This document shows positions 35,997 through 43,858 of a stretch of DNA of 64,000 nt, in pieces. The position numbers and the translations under genes were made by a program. A model generated the notes under the pieces. That model was not told the DNA's origin, did no database searches, and was given only the letters and a program-made list of their open reading frames with translations. Source of the DNA: JACVRW01 sp963820315 (GTDB lineage Bacteria; Actinomycetota; Thermoleophilia; Solirubrobacterales; Thermoleophilaceae). The stretch is from NCBI GenBank assembly GCA_963820315.1, contig CAWFZK010000034.1, positions 111,224 to 175,223 of the forward strand, read 5' to 3'. Position 1 is the first letter of the stretch. Each line of letters starts with the position of its first letter.

Positions 35997-36395
35997 ATGT
36001 CGCAGGAGCACGTGGAGATCGTGCGCAGGTCCGTCGACCATTGGAATGAGACCGGTGGTGAGTCGCTCTGGGAGCTGTTCGATCCCGACATCGAGTTCGT
36101 CCTTGACCCGCCCGCATGGTTGGCCGGGACCTATCGCGGGCGCACGCAGCTCGACTCGCTCATTAGCCGTTTGGCCCGGCTCTTCGACGAGTTCCACTAC
36201 GAAGTGGACGAGTTGCTGCCTGCTGGCGATCTCGTCGTCAGCCTGGGCGTTGTTCGCGAGCGCGGCGCGCTGAGCGGTGCGAGTGACGTCCAGAAGAGCT
36301 GCGGTGTGTGGGAGCTGCGGGAAGGGCGCATCGTCCGCGTTCGGATCTATCTCGACCGCGAAGAGGCCCTCGAAGCCGCAGGGCTGCGGGAGTAG
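35997..36395 (+). CDS. NTF2/SnoaL-like domain protein (duplicated copy 2)
   Basis: 132 residues. It starts MSQEHVEIVRRSVDHWNETG; FDPDIEFVLDPPAWLAGTYRG and LFDEFHYEVDELLPAGDLVV follow, ending DREEALEAAGLRE. Closest relative in the window is the protein at 28233. It forms a tandem with the next NTF2 gene, three bases apart, presumably one transcript. Confidence 0.78.
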   Translation: MSQEHVEIVRRSVDHWNETGGESLWELFDPDIEFVLDPPAWLAGTYRGRTQLDSLISRLARLFDEFHYEVDELLPAGDLVVSLGVVRERGALSGASDVQKSCGVWELREGRIVRVRIYLDREEALEAAGLRE

Positions 36396-36398
36396 GCG

Positions 36399-36803
36399 AT
36401 GTCGCATCAGGACGTCGAGGTCGTGCGGGGGTTGTTCGATGCCTACCGCAGGCAAGCCATCGACGCCGCAGTCGAGATCGCGCATCCCGACATCGAGGTG
36501 CGCCCGAGCATTGTCGGAGGGCCCGAGAGCGACGTCTATCGCGGCCGTGATGGCGTCAGGAGGTTTCTTGCCGACGTCGAGGCGGCCTGGGCTGATTTCC
36601 GGATCGAGGTCGACGAGTTCCGTGATCTCGGCGGCGCCACGGTGCTGATCCTCGGACGATCCTTCGCACGCGGTGAGGGGAGCGGCATCCCGGTGGAGGC
36701 GGCCACAGGCTGGGTTGCCGTCGTACGCGACGGCAAGGTTCACCGATTCGCGAGCTTCACCAGCAGGGAAGCGGCCCTCGAAGCCGTGGGGCTGCGGGAG
36801 TAG
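36399..36803 (+). CDS. NTF2/SnoaL-like domain protein (second of tandem)
   Basis: 134 residues beginning MSHQDVEVVRGLFDAYRRQA. HPDIEVRPSIVGGPESDVYRG, DVEAAWADFRIEVDEFRDLG and ATGWVAVVRDGKVHRFASFT complete the fold. It is less similar to its neighbour than the two duplicated copies are to each other, so the tandem predates the segmental duplication. Confidence 0.78.
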   Translation: MSHQDVEVVRGLFDAYRRQAIDAAVEIAHPDIEVRPSIVGGPESDVYRGRDGVRRFLADVEAAWADFRIEVDEFRDLGGATVLILGRSFARGEGSGIPVEAATGWVAVVRDGKVHRFASFTSREAALEAVGLRE

Positions 36804-36815
36804 GCGAGACACCCC

Positions 36816-37317
36816 TCAGCCCTCGGTGCTCCATCTTTCCTCGGTGGTGGCGATCAGGGCCTCGAGGTCTTGGGCTGTCAGCACCTCGACGCGCTCCAGC
36901 TCGTTGGCGATCGCCACGGCCAGCCGCCGGAACTCCGGGCGCCGCGCCAGCTCGTTGGCCTGCCACACGTAGAACCCCCAGGTGGCGCGATCGGCGATCA
37001 CCGATGTACCCGGCGAGGTGGCGTGCCTGCTCGGCGTCACGCCGGGCCCCCTCGGGCAGCCGCTGGGGATCGATCGGCCATTCCTGCCAGCCCTCGCAGC
37101 CCTCGGTCATCGCGCCCACAAGGATCGCCACGAGCACGTGCTTGGCCTTGTCGCGGTCGGGTCCGTCGCCCCAGTCGACCGTCACCAAGCCGGCCAGGTC
37201 CGCCTCGGGCCAGTCGGTCCGCACCTGCTTCGGCACCATCCCCGCGAGGCACAAGCCCGCAGCGTGGTGAGCCTCGTGCCGCGCACGCTCGCGGCTCCCT
37301 CGCAGCGCCCCGGTCAC
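36816..37317 (-). pseudogene. M41/FtsH-peptidase-like protein, one frame break
   Basis: RARHEAHHAAGLCLAG contains HEAHH, an HExxH zinc-protease signature placed near the N-terminus as in stand-alone M41-like proteins of actinobacteria and their phages. LVAILVGAMTEGCEGW follows. The frame is lost near 36990 and resumes at DRATWGFYVWQANELARRPE, ending EALIATTEERWSTEG. The GTG at 37317 overlaps the upstream gene as GTGA. There is no AAA domain, so this is not FtsH itself. Function unknown. Confidence 0.55.
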
Positions 37318-37709
37318 GCGTTCCGCGCCTGGGCCTTCCGGCGGGCCTCGGCCTTCAGCGCCGCACGGATCTCGGCGCGCACCACCGGCTTCAGCTTCTC
37401 GGCCAGCAGCTCAGCCCACGGCTCGGCCCACCCTGGCAGGGGTGGCGGCTCGGTAGGGGCAGGCGGGCGCAGCATGCGGTCAAGCTCGTCCTCGCTTCGC
37501 GCCCGGAAGCCCGCGACGGCGTCCGGGTGGACACCCGGCCAAGACAGGTGGGCTGGCTGGATCTCGCCGGCATCGAGCGCAGCGATGGCGTCGCTCAGGG
37601 TGAGCGCCCCGTCCTCGCCGGGCGGACACCAGAACTCCAACCGGCGCGTAAAGCCCGCCGCCAACAGCCGCGACTCCGGGCTCTCCAGCGGCCGCGAGCC
37701 GGGACTCAC
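37314..37709 (-). CDS. hypothetical protein of phage-like pair
   Basis: 131 residues. FTRRLEFWCPPGEDGALTL, DAIAALDAGEIQPAHLSWPG, a proline-rich linker (PPAPTEPPPLPGW) and a basic helix ending EARRKAQARNA. Not recognised. The GTG at 37709 is chosen because AAGGAG stands eight bases upstream. A 16-codon frame (ATG 37758) ends across it as GTGA and may act as a leader peptide. Confidence 0.5.
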   Translation of the reverse strand: MSPGSRPLESPESRLLAAGFTRRLEFWCPPGEDGALTLSDAIAALDAGEIQPAHLSWPGVHPDAVAGFRARSEDELDRMLRPPAPTEPPPLPGWAEPWAELLAEKLKPVVRAEIRAALKAEARRKAQARNA

Positions 37710-37772
37710 GGCATCTCCTTGTCGGTCTTCAGGTAGCGCGCGACGTGCGTATCCATGCCCCCGAATCTTACG

Positions 37773-37793
37773 TTGTCGACCGGCGGTCGATAA
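37773..37793. promoter_or_regulatory. palindromic operator candidate
   Basis: A 21-bp inverted repeat: left arm TTGTCGACCG, centre G, right arm CGGTCGATAA; one mismatch between 10-bp arms. On the minus strand it is followed by TAAGAT (a possible -10) and the short leader frame of the phage-like gene pair. It looks like a dimeric repressor site over a promoter. Confidence 0.5.
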
Positions 37794-37952
37794 CCCTCGA
37801 AGGCTGGATTCGGCGGGGGCGCGGGAACGGTCTGAGCCGGCCCGCTCGCGCCCGCGACGGCAAGGGGTGAGCTCGGGGTGGTACGCGAGCGCCGCCCGAC
37901 CGGTGTGACGCACATCACAGTTGGGCGCGCCCGGAGGCGACACGCTCGCCAT

Positions 37953-38147
37953 ATGGAGATCCTCGTGGTTTGTGTCCTTCTTCTGATCGGCGTTGTGTAC
38001 GGCTACTACACCGTCGAGGGAAGCGGGATCGCCGAGCACCCCTACCACGACGTCCACGGCGGCGCTCCGGGCGCCTTCGCCCCCGCCTCCGTGTCGGGCC
38101 GCGACGAGACGATCTCAGTAAGGAACTGGTCGCGCGGAACGCGCTAG
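37953..38147 (+). CDS. small single-pass membrane protein
   Basis: 64 residues. One N-terminal helix (ILVVCVLLLIGVVYGYY) precedes a hydrophilic tail with EHPYHDVHGGAPGA and ending VRNWSRGTR. It could be an anchored signal-type segment. GGAGG lies about 17 bases before the ATG, rather far. Not recognised by family. Confidence 0.5.
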   Translation: MEILVVCVLLLIGVVYGYYTVEGSGIAEHPYHDVHGGAPGAFAPASVSGRDETISVRNWSRGTR

Positions 38148-38526
38148 AACCGGGCGGGCGGCATCCGTACGCGCATGCCGCCGGCGCCACAGCCCCCGAG
38201 CGCTCTAAGAGCGATCGCGCGGCCCCTAAGGACGTCGTGACCGACACTTGCCCCGGTCAACTTAACGTCTGACACTCCGACGGGTCCTCGACCTCCGTCC
38301 GGGGCCCCGCCTTGCCGACGATGCCGGTCCTCGTGGGGCCGCGGCCGCCTAACTGTGGCGGCCGGCGAGATTCAGTTTTGCTGCGGCCAGTTTACCCGGA
38401 CGGCGGTCCGAAGCGGGGGCCAGCGGCCATTCCGCCGACGGCGGTGGCGGCGGTTGTCGGCCGTTGCCGGCGGCTGCCTGGATCGGCGAGAGCGCGGGGT
38501 CGCACGGCCCCGCACCCTCGCGCCGG
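38148..38526. other. intergenic, hairpin after collagen-like gene
   Basis: No gene seen. GCGGGG and CCCCGC pair (about 38500-38518) just past the collagen-like stop, without a T-run. Otherwise the stretch is very GC-rich, with scattered GCGGCC and CCGGCG inverted repeats. Confidence 0.35.
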
Positions 38527-39402
38527 TCAGCGACTCAGCTGACTGGCGATGAAGTTGACGATGGGGGGTGGGGACGATGCGAACGTGTAGCTCGCAGTCC
38601 AATTCGGGTTCGAGAACTGTTCCGTGATCGAGGTCGGGTTGCCACCGGAAGCGTTGATCGGCGTCAACATGAGAATCGGCGTGTTCGTGAAACGACTCCC
38701 GGGGAATGTGATCGTGCAGCCGTTCGTTCCGTTGGCCGTCACGGTTACGCCTGATATGGGGGTTTGCAGCGTGCAGTTGGATAGAACCACTCCGACCACC
38801 TGATTGACCGGACCCGGCAGCCCCTGGGGACCGGTCGCGCCAGTCGGCCCCCTCAGGGAGCCACGACCTGACCAAATGGTCGGTCCCGTTTTCTCGAAAT
38901 ACTCGCCGGTGTCGCCGCGCAGGAAATAGTCGCCCACAACGCCAGTCGCCGCAGGCGGGGCACCCGGTGCCGTCCACCACTTCGAACCCGGTGTCCCCGG
39001 CAGACCCTGGAGGCCCTGCGAACCGGTGTCTCCCTTCGGCCCTTGTGTGCCGGTTGCGCCCTGCGCGCCGGTGTCGCCCTTGTCGCCCTTCGCGCCTGCG
39101 TCGCCCTTCGGTCCGGGCAGTCCGGCGGACCCCTGCGGCCCCCGCTCGCCCTGCGGACCTGCCGGCAGTTGCCCCGCCTGGAAGTCGGCGCTCAACAGCG
39201 AGCCGTTCTTGACCTTGTTTGAGTTGACCGCCCCGTTCCTGATCTTCTTCGAAGCGACTGCATTGTCCTTGAGTTGCTTGGTACCGACGCTGTTGTTGGG
39301 CAGAGCCTGGATCGCGTACGAGGTACCGCCCAGCGCAACGAGCAGCGCAATGCAGGCGACGACCATCGCTGGCGAAGGACGATGTGCGAAGAGGAGACGC
39401 AC
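38527..39402 (-). CDS. exported collagen-like protein
   Basis: 291 residues, intact. The N-terminus RPSPAMVVACIALLVALGG is a signal/anchor found in many thermoleophilial proteins. A short coil (SVGTKQLKDNAVASKKIRNG) follows, then Gly-X-Y repeats (GPKGDAGAKGDKGDTGAQG) to residue 130 and again GPTGATGPQGLPGP. It ends in a beta-rich head domain like those on phage-tail or exosporium collagens. GTG start at 39402 after GAAGGAGG. The product is probably cell-surface. Confidence 0.8.
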   Translation of the reverse strand: MRLLFAHRPSPAMVVACIALLVALGGTSYAIQALPNNSVGTKQLKDNAVASKKIRNGAVNSNKVKNGSLLSADFQAGQLPAGPQGERGPQGSAGLPGPKGDAGAKGDKGDTGAQGATGTQGPKGDTGSQGLQGLPGTPGSKWWTAPGAPPAATGVVGDYFLRGDTGEYFEKTGPTIWSGRGSLRGPTGATGPQGLPGPVNQVVGVVLSNCTLQTPISGVTVTANGTNGCTITFPGSRFTNTPILMLTPINASGGNPTSITEQFSNPNWTASYTFASSPPPIVNFIASQLSR

Positions 39403-39639
39403 GTCACTACCTCCTTCGGTGAGTGGATCTTGCGAGGCCGCGGGCGAGGGCTGGCCTCGCGGGGCGCTTCTACCCTCTCACGCCGCGGCGCGGGGTGCAA
39501 AGCAGCTTTCGCGCTATTCACCGCGTGGGCGGCGGAACCCGCTCGCGCCCGCCACGGCAAGGATGAGCCGCTGCTTCGGGTGAAGGACGCCGGCGGGGAA
39601 GTTCGCCCCCGGCGGAGGAAATTGGGCCTACGAATGGAC

Positions 39640-39951
39640 TCATCGAGGCGCCGGAGCCGCCGAGATCCCACCGGTGCTGCGGAACCGGACGTTGGGCGCG
39701 GCTGGGTTGAACGTCGTCTTGGCCAGCTCGCGCTCGACCATCCCGACCTCTTGGGCCGTGAGCCAGGCGCTCGTCTTGCCGTCCGGGGCGGGAGGGAACC
39801 GCTGCAGCTGTAGCTTCGCGACGCACGTCCGGCAGAACGTCTTGCCCCGTTTGCCCTTGCGTTTGGGCGGTACGTAGTGGGCGTGGTCGCCTGGCTTGAT
39901 TCTGGTGCGGCACTTCAGACATCGGCCTGTGTTTCTCGCTCGTATCTGCAT
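39640..39951 (-). CDS. zinc-ribbon protein
   Basis: 103 residues. The N-terminal CLKCRTRIKPGDHAHYVP and FCRTCVAKLQLQ give two CxxC knuckles separated by 28 residues, with a basic stretch KRKGKRGKT between. The C-terminal part is helical (LTAQEVGMVERELAK) then disordered. A nucleic-acid-binding role is plausible, but no family is recognised. It may belong to the same phage-like complement as 35.4-37.7 kb. Confidence 0.55.
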   Translation of the reverse strand: MQIRARNTGRCLKCRTRIKPGDHAHYVPPKRKGKRGKTFCRTCVAKLQLQRFPPAPDGKTSAWLTAQEVGMVERELAKTTFNPAAPNVRFRSTGGISAAPAPR

Positions 39952-40388
39952 GTGTCTCTCTTGGTCTTGGCATGGCCCGTCCCCGGGTGGGTGCCCGGAG
40001 AGGTCGGTGCGGTGTGAGCCACGAGGAGGACTTCCGGTTCCTCGTGTCCCGCTGTGACCAACTGTTCCCGAGAGTCCCGACCGTCTCGGTGGGGCGACGC
40101 GCCTTCGGGTGTTTCGGTCCCTGGCTCTGTCCGTTGCCTCCGAGGCGGCTCGCCCTTCTGCCCGTGTCGGGCACGTGTCCATGGCGACCACCGTCTCCGG
40201 GTGCTGGTCCCGCAGCGGGATTGTTCGGCCGGCTACCGTTCGGCGGCCCCGGGTGCGTCTGGATTCGGCCCGGTGTGCGTCTGAGTTGCGTCTGAGTCGC
40301 TCCTCGCATAAAGCCGAATGGGGACACAACTTGGCTTAGGTAAGCGAGTCTGCGCGGCTATGCGGGCGCATTCGCTTGGAGCGGGCGA
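39952..40388. other. intergenic upstream of zinc-ribbon gene
   Basis: 437 bp with long accidental open frames on both strands but no recognisable product. GTGCGTCTG and close variants recur several times near 40255-40300. This is the region immediately beyond the 3' end of tRNA-Val, where an integrated element would begin. Confidence 0.35.
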
Positions 40389-40461
40389 TGGGCCGTGCTG
40401 GGCTCGAACCAGCGACCTCCGGCTTGTCGAGCCGGCGCTCTCCCAGCTGAGCTAACGGCCC
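40389..40461 (-). tRNA. tRNA-Val (GAC), with C at position 33
   Basis: A 73-nt cloverleaf. The 7-bp acceptor GGGCCGT/ACGGCCC is perfect, the D arm is GCTC/GAGC, and the anticodon stem is CCGGC/GCCGG. T arm GCTGG-TTCGAGC-CCAGC. The loop TCGACAA places GAC at 34-36 and C where U33 is nearly invariant. CCA is not encoded. Val is assigned from the anticodon. Confidence 0.85.
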
Positions 40462-40474
40462 GGGAGAACGGCCG

Positions 40475-40480
40475 AGTATA
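40475..40480 (-). promoter_or_regulatory. tRNA-Val promoter -10
   Basis: GGCTATACTCGG on the minus strand ends about 13 nt before the tRNA 5' end; the same GGCTATACTC precedes tRNA-Gly. Confidence 0.6.
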
Positions 40481-40493
40481 GCCTCGCCCAGCG

Positions 40494-40499
40494 GGTACT
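40494..40499 (+). promoter_or_regulatory. -10-like box variant GGTACT
   Basis: GCGGGTACTCG ends 8 nt before the ATG at 40508, the same spacing as the GATACT boxes. Confidence 0.3.
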
Positions 40500-40507
40500 C
40501 GCCGGGC

Positions 40508-40675
40508 ATGGAGAACGAGCGAAAGCGCGACGAGGACACGCCCGATACGGCTGAGCCGCCGGAGGCCGAGGAGCTCTCCGAGAAGGTCCCCGACGAGGCG
40601 AGCGGCGAGGGCAAGACGCCGCTCGGAGACACCGACCAGCATTCTGACGCCCCCGGTCCGACCGGGACGGACTAG
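40508..40675 (+). CDS. small acidic disordered protein
   Basis: 55 residues, a third of them Asp or Glu: MENERKRDEDTPDTAEPPEA, then EELSEKVPDEASGEGKTPLG, ending DTDQHSDAPGPTGTD. No fold is expected. The absence of low-quality codons and the box upstream support a real gene. Function unknown. It stops 3 bp before the convergent FUSC stop. Confidence 0.5.
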   Translation: MENERKRDEDTPDTAEPPEAEELSEKVPDEASGEGKTPLGDTDQHSDAPGPTGTD

Positions 40676-40678
40676 CCC

Positions 40679-42826
40679 TCAGCCCGTCTTCTGCGCCGCC
40701 GCGCGCATCTCGGTGAGCTGCCTTCCGAGCTCGACGATCCAGGCGCGCGCGCCGAACAGGCGGACGCCCGCCAGCAGCGACCCATGGTCATTGCTTCCGG
40801 CCAGTGAGCGCGCGCAGGCGCGGGATCTCGTGCCGAGATCGGAGAGCGGCAGCAGTGCGGGCGCATCCGGCGCATCGGCGTCGCTGATCACCGAGTCGGC
40901 GGTCGCCCGGTAGCCGGCCTCCAGCTCGCCGACCGCGCGGTTCAGCGACGTCGACAGCGCCGGACAGGGCTGGTGGCGCGGCGGTTCGACCTGGGCCATG
41001 AGATCGGCCTCGTACCAGAGGCGATGGGTGCCCTCGAGCAGCGCCGACCAGCGCTTCAGCGCCGCCCCGGGATCCATCGCCTCCGCCAAGTAGGCCGCGA
41101 AGACGTCCTCCGCGCGCCGAGCGGCGCCGACCGCGGCGTTTCGCCGTTCGTCGAGCCGCTCCGCTGCCGTCTGCGTGCCGAGCAGTGCGCGCGAGACGTC
41201 AGCGGCGTAGTGGGCGCCCGCCTGCATCGCCTCGCCCAGTGCCCGGCGCAGGAGGCCGCCGGCCCCGCGCGGCCAGGCCGCGGCGCCGATCGCGAGTCCG
41301 ACGAGCGCCCCGAGTGCCACGTCCTCGAGGCGGATCAGCCCGGTGTTCCACGCGGGCGGCGCCACGAGGTTGAAGAGCGTGACGAGCATGAGGGTGAACC
41401 CGGCCTGGCCGAGGACGAACGAGATCGATCCGCCGGCGATCGCGATGAACACGAACAGCGGGATCAGGAAGACATGCACCGTGGCCTCGGACTCGAAGGC
41501 GAGCATGAGTCCGGTGGCGACGACCGCTCCGATGGCCGTGCCGAGCAGCGCGCGTGCGGCGCTCGCGCGAGTACCGCGGGCGGTCCCATGAAGAACGCTC
41601 AGCGTGGCGAACACGACCCAGAAGCCGTGCTCGAGATCGAACGCGCCCGCAAGCGCACGCGCCACCGCCAGCGCGACCGCAAGCCGCAGCGCGTTGCGCA
41701 CGACGACCGACTGCGGGGTCAGGTGCAGGCGCACCAGCCGGATGAGCCGCTCGAGCGGAGAGCGGGAGGTCCAGTGGACGCCGGGAATCCAGACATCGCG
41801 GTCGACACCCGCGGCCACGCGCGCCTGACCGCACAGCGCCGCGCTGAACGCGCCGAGGCGACGCAGCCGGAACTCCTGCCCGAACGTCCTCGCGAGCGCC
41901 TCGGGGTCACGCTCCTGTGCAATCAGCTCGCTCAGGTGCCTGTCGCTCCCGCCGGCAAAGCGCCGGCGCGCCGCCTCGAGCGCGGCGAGGTCGGGCGGGC
42001 GCCCCTTGCCGGAGTCGAGCAGCTCGGCGGCTCGTGTGAGCTCAGTCGCGAGCGCGCCCAGGAGCTCCCTCCCGGCCCCGCCGACCGGCGCCTCTGCCAC
42101 CTGCTCCAGCATCTCCTCCAATTGCCGCAGCCCGGGTGGCATGAGCCGCTGCGCGGTTTCGACCGACGTCGGCCCGCTCGGGCGCTCGACGGCGGCCAGC
42201 GCGAAGGCCCGGGTCGCGGCGAGCGCATCGGATGCCGCCGCCCGCAGGCGCGCGAGCTCGTGCTCGTCGGGCCTCGGCTCGGCGAGCAGGCGCGTGACCT
42301 CGGCAAGCGGCGCCACGGCCGCGGCGAGCCGGCGCCGGTATTCGGCGCCCGCGCGCTCGGGCCACAACAGGAGCGCAGCCGCGAGGACCGATGCTCCCCC
42401 GATCGCCACGCCGACGAGCCGTTCGTCGATCGCCGAGTCCGGTGCCGGGATGCCCGCCGAGACCACGATCACGAGTATCAGCGAGCGGCCCAGCCCCGCA
42501 GCGTTGCGCCCGCCGGCGGCGGCGAGCGAGACGAGGAACGTGACCACCCCGATGACGACGGCTGCCGCGGCGGTGTCGTCCGAGACCAGCGTGCCGAGTA
42601 CGGCGAGCAGCGCCGCCACGACGAGCGCCGCCGCGTAGGCGCGCTCGCGCGCGGCGAGCGGGCCGCCGACGTCACCGAGGCCGAGCAGCGCGATCGGCGT
42701 GAGCGTTGCGTAGACCGCCGTCTGCGGGTCGTCCAGCAGGTAGCGGCCGCACAGGAAACTGAGCGTGGCCGCCACCGCGACGCGCACGCCCTTGTGCAAC
42801 GCCGCTGCGGTGAGGCGGGCCCCCAC
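40679..42826 (-). CDS. FUSC-family inner-membrane transporter
   Basis: 715 residues with two sets of membrane helices: residues 10-165 (GVRVAVAATLSFLCGRYLL, LVVAALLAVLGTLV, LILVIVVSAGI) and 375-520 (VVFATLSVLHGTARGT, VFLIPLFVFIAIAGGSIS). Large cytoplasmic helical stretches lie between and after. This is the aromatic-acid-exporter/fusaric-acid-resistance architecture. GTG 42826 overlaps nothing and is 3 bp after the epimerase stop, so it is co-transcribed with it. Exported substrate unknown. Confidence 0.85.
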   Translation of the reverse strand: MGARLTAAALHKGVRVAVAATLSFLCGRYLLDDPQTAVYATLTPIALLGLGDVGGPLAARERAYAAALVVAALLAVLGTLVSDDTAAAAVVIGVVTFLVSLAAAGGRNAAGLGRSLILVIVVSAGIPAPDSAIDERLVGVAIGGASVLAAALLLWPERAGAEYRRRLAAAVAPLAEVTRLLAEPRPDEHELARLRAAASDALAATRAFALAAVERPSGPTSVETAQRLMPPGLRQLEEMLEQVAEAPVGGAGRELLGALATELTRAAELLDSGKGRPPDLAALEAARRRFAGGSDRHLSELIAQERDPEALARTFGQEFRLRRLGAFSAALCGQARVAAGVDRDVWIPGVHWTSRSPLERLIRLVRLHLTPQSVVVRNALRLAVALAVARALAGAFDLEHGFWVVFATLSVLHGTARGTRASAARALLGTAIGAVVATGLMLAFESEATVHVFLIPLFVFIAIAGGSISFVLGQAGFTLMLVTLFNLVAPPAWNTGLIRLEDVALGALVGLAIGAAAWPRGAGGLLRRALGEAMQAGAHYAADVSRALLGTQTAAERLDERRNAAVGAARRAEDVFAAYLAEAMDPGAALKRWSALLEGTHRLWYEADLMAQVEPPRHQPCPALSTSLNRAVGELEAGYRATADSVISDADAPDAPALLPLSDLGTRSRACARSLAGSNDHGSLLAGVRLFGARAWIVELGRQLTEMRAAAQKTG

Positions 42827-42828
42827 CC

Positions 42829-43848
42829 CTATGCCACGGCCGACCTCGTGTCCGCCGGGGCGCCGTTGCCGGCCGCGGCCGTGACGGGCGCCTCCGCCGG
42901 AGGCAGCTTGCCGTGCGCGCGCATCGTGATCTCGAAGGTCTCACGGGTCGTGTGCGCGGGACTCCAGCCGGTCGTGCGCTCGAGCTTCTCGGTCGAGACG
43001 ATCCACGGATGGATGCCAAAGGCGATCTGCCCGGGCGGCGCCTCCGAGAGGCGCGCGGCCCACATCGTGCGGGCGAAGGCACGGAAGGCGCGCAGCGGCA
43101 TCTTGCGGATCGGAGAGCCGATCAGCTCGGCACACTCGCGCGTCGTCATGTCGCCGGCGCCCGCGACGTTGAAGGCACCGGCATGACGGCCGAGCAGCAG
43201 GGCGGTAACGGCCTCGACCACGTCGTCCTCGTGCACGAACTGGATCCTCTGGTCGAGGTTGCCGCCGGCCTCGACCGCGAACGGCTGCTTCGTCCACAGC
43301 CGCACGATGAAGTTGTCCACGTTCGGCCCGAACACGATGCAGGGCCGCACGATCGTCATCACGCGATCGGGGTGATTCTTCGCCCACAGCTGGCAGAGCC
43401 GGTCCGACTCCGTCTTGTCGCGCGCGTACGGGAACCCGGCGACGCCGCGCACCGGATGCTCCTCGGTCAGTGGGACCGGGTTGTCCGGGAAGGCGCCGTA
43501 GGCGGTCGACGAGCTCGTGACGAGCACGTGGCCGGTGCCCGCCTCCGCCGCCGCGTCGAGCACGTTCTGCGTGCCGTTCACGTCGACGTCGTACATGAAG
43601 TGCTCGTCGTGCGAGGGATTGAGGATGAAGGCCAGGTGGATGAGAGCGTCGGGCTTGCTGCGCTCCACCAGCGAGCGAACGGCTGCCCGGTCGCGCACGT
43701 CGAGACGCTCGAACTCCGTCTTCGGCTTGTAGCCGCGCGGCGGCACGACGTCGCAGATGACGATCCGCTCGGTGTCCTCGCGGCGCGAGAGGAGGTCTAC
43801 CAAGCGGGTCCCGATGTAGCCGGAGCCCCCGGTGATGACGTAGCGCAT
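42829..43848 (-). CDS. NAD-dependent epimerase/dehydratase (extended SDR)
   Basis: 339 residues. The NAD-binding motif GGSGYIG starts at residue 7, LDVRDRAAV supplies the adenine contact, LVTSSSTAYGAF the catalytic Ser/Thr region and YARDK the YxxxK pair near residue 144. VRPCIVFGPNVDNF and FVHEDDVVEAV complete a nucleotide-sugar-epimerase-like core. The exact substrate (sugar nucleotide or other) is not defined. An upstream longer frame was rejected in favour of the ATG directly before the Rossmann strand. Confidence 0.88.
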   Translation of the reverse strand: MRYVITGGSGYIGTRLVDLLSRREDTERIVICDVVPPRGYKPKTEFERLDVRDRAAVRSLVERSKPDALIHLAFILNPSHDEHFMYDVDVNGTQNVLDAAAEAGTGHVLVTSSSTAYGAFPDNPVPLTEEHPVRGVAGFPYARDKTESDRLCQLWAKNHPDRVMTIVRPCIVFGPNVDNFIVRLWTKQPFAVEAGGNLDQRIQFVHEDDVVEAVTALLLGRHAGAFNVAGAGDMTTRECAELIGSPIRKMPLRAFRAFARTMWAARLSEAPPGQIAFGIHPWIVSTEKLERTTGWSPAHTTRETFEITMRAHGKLPPAEAPVTAAAGNGAPADTRSAVA

Positions 43849-43858
43849 GGCGCGGATC

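Larger units (their letters stand above)
35922..36395 (+). repeat. segmental duplication, copy 2
   Basis: About 474 bp closely similar to 28156-28628, containing leader, -10-like box and the whole NTF2-like gene. Here the following NTF2 gene (36399) is intact, whereas after copy 1 it is a remnant. Confidence 0.7.

Noticed and set aside
36816..37317. Calling the HEAHH protein FtsH
   Set aside because: No AAA ATPase domain or membrane anchor; only the M41-like zinc motif region is present.
40973..43186. A 737-codon plus-strand frame opposite the FUSC gene
   Set aside because: Antisense shadow of the FUSC transporter with low-complexity residues; the minus-strand protein has clear membrane segments.
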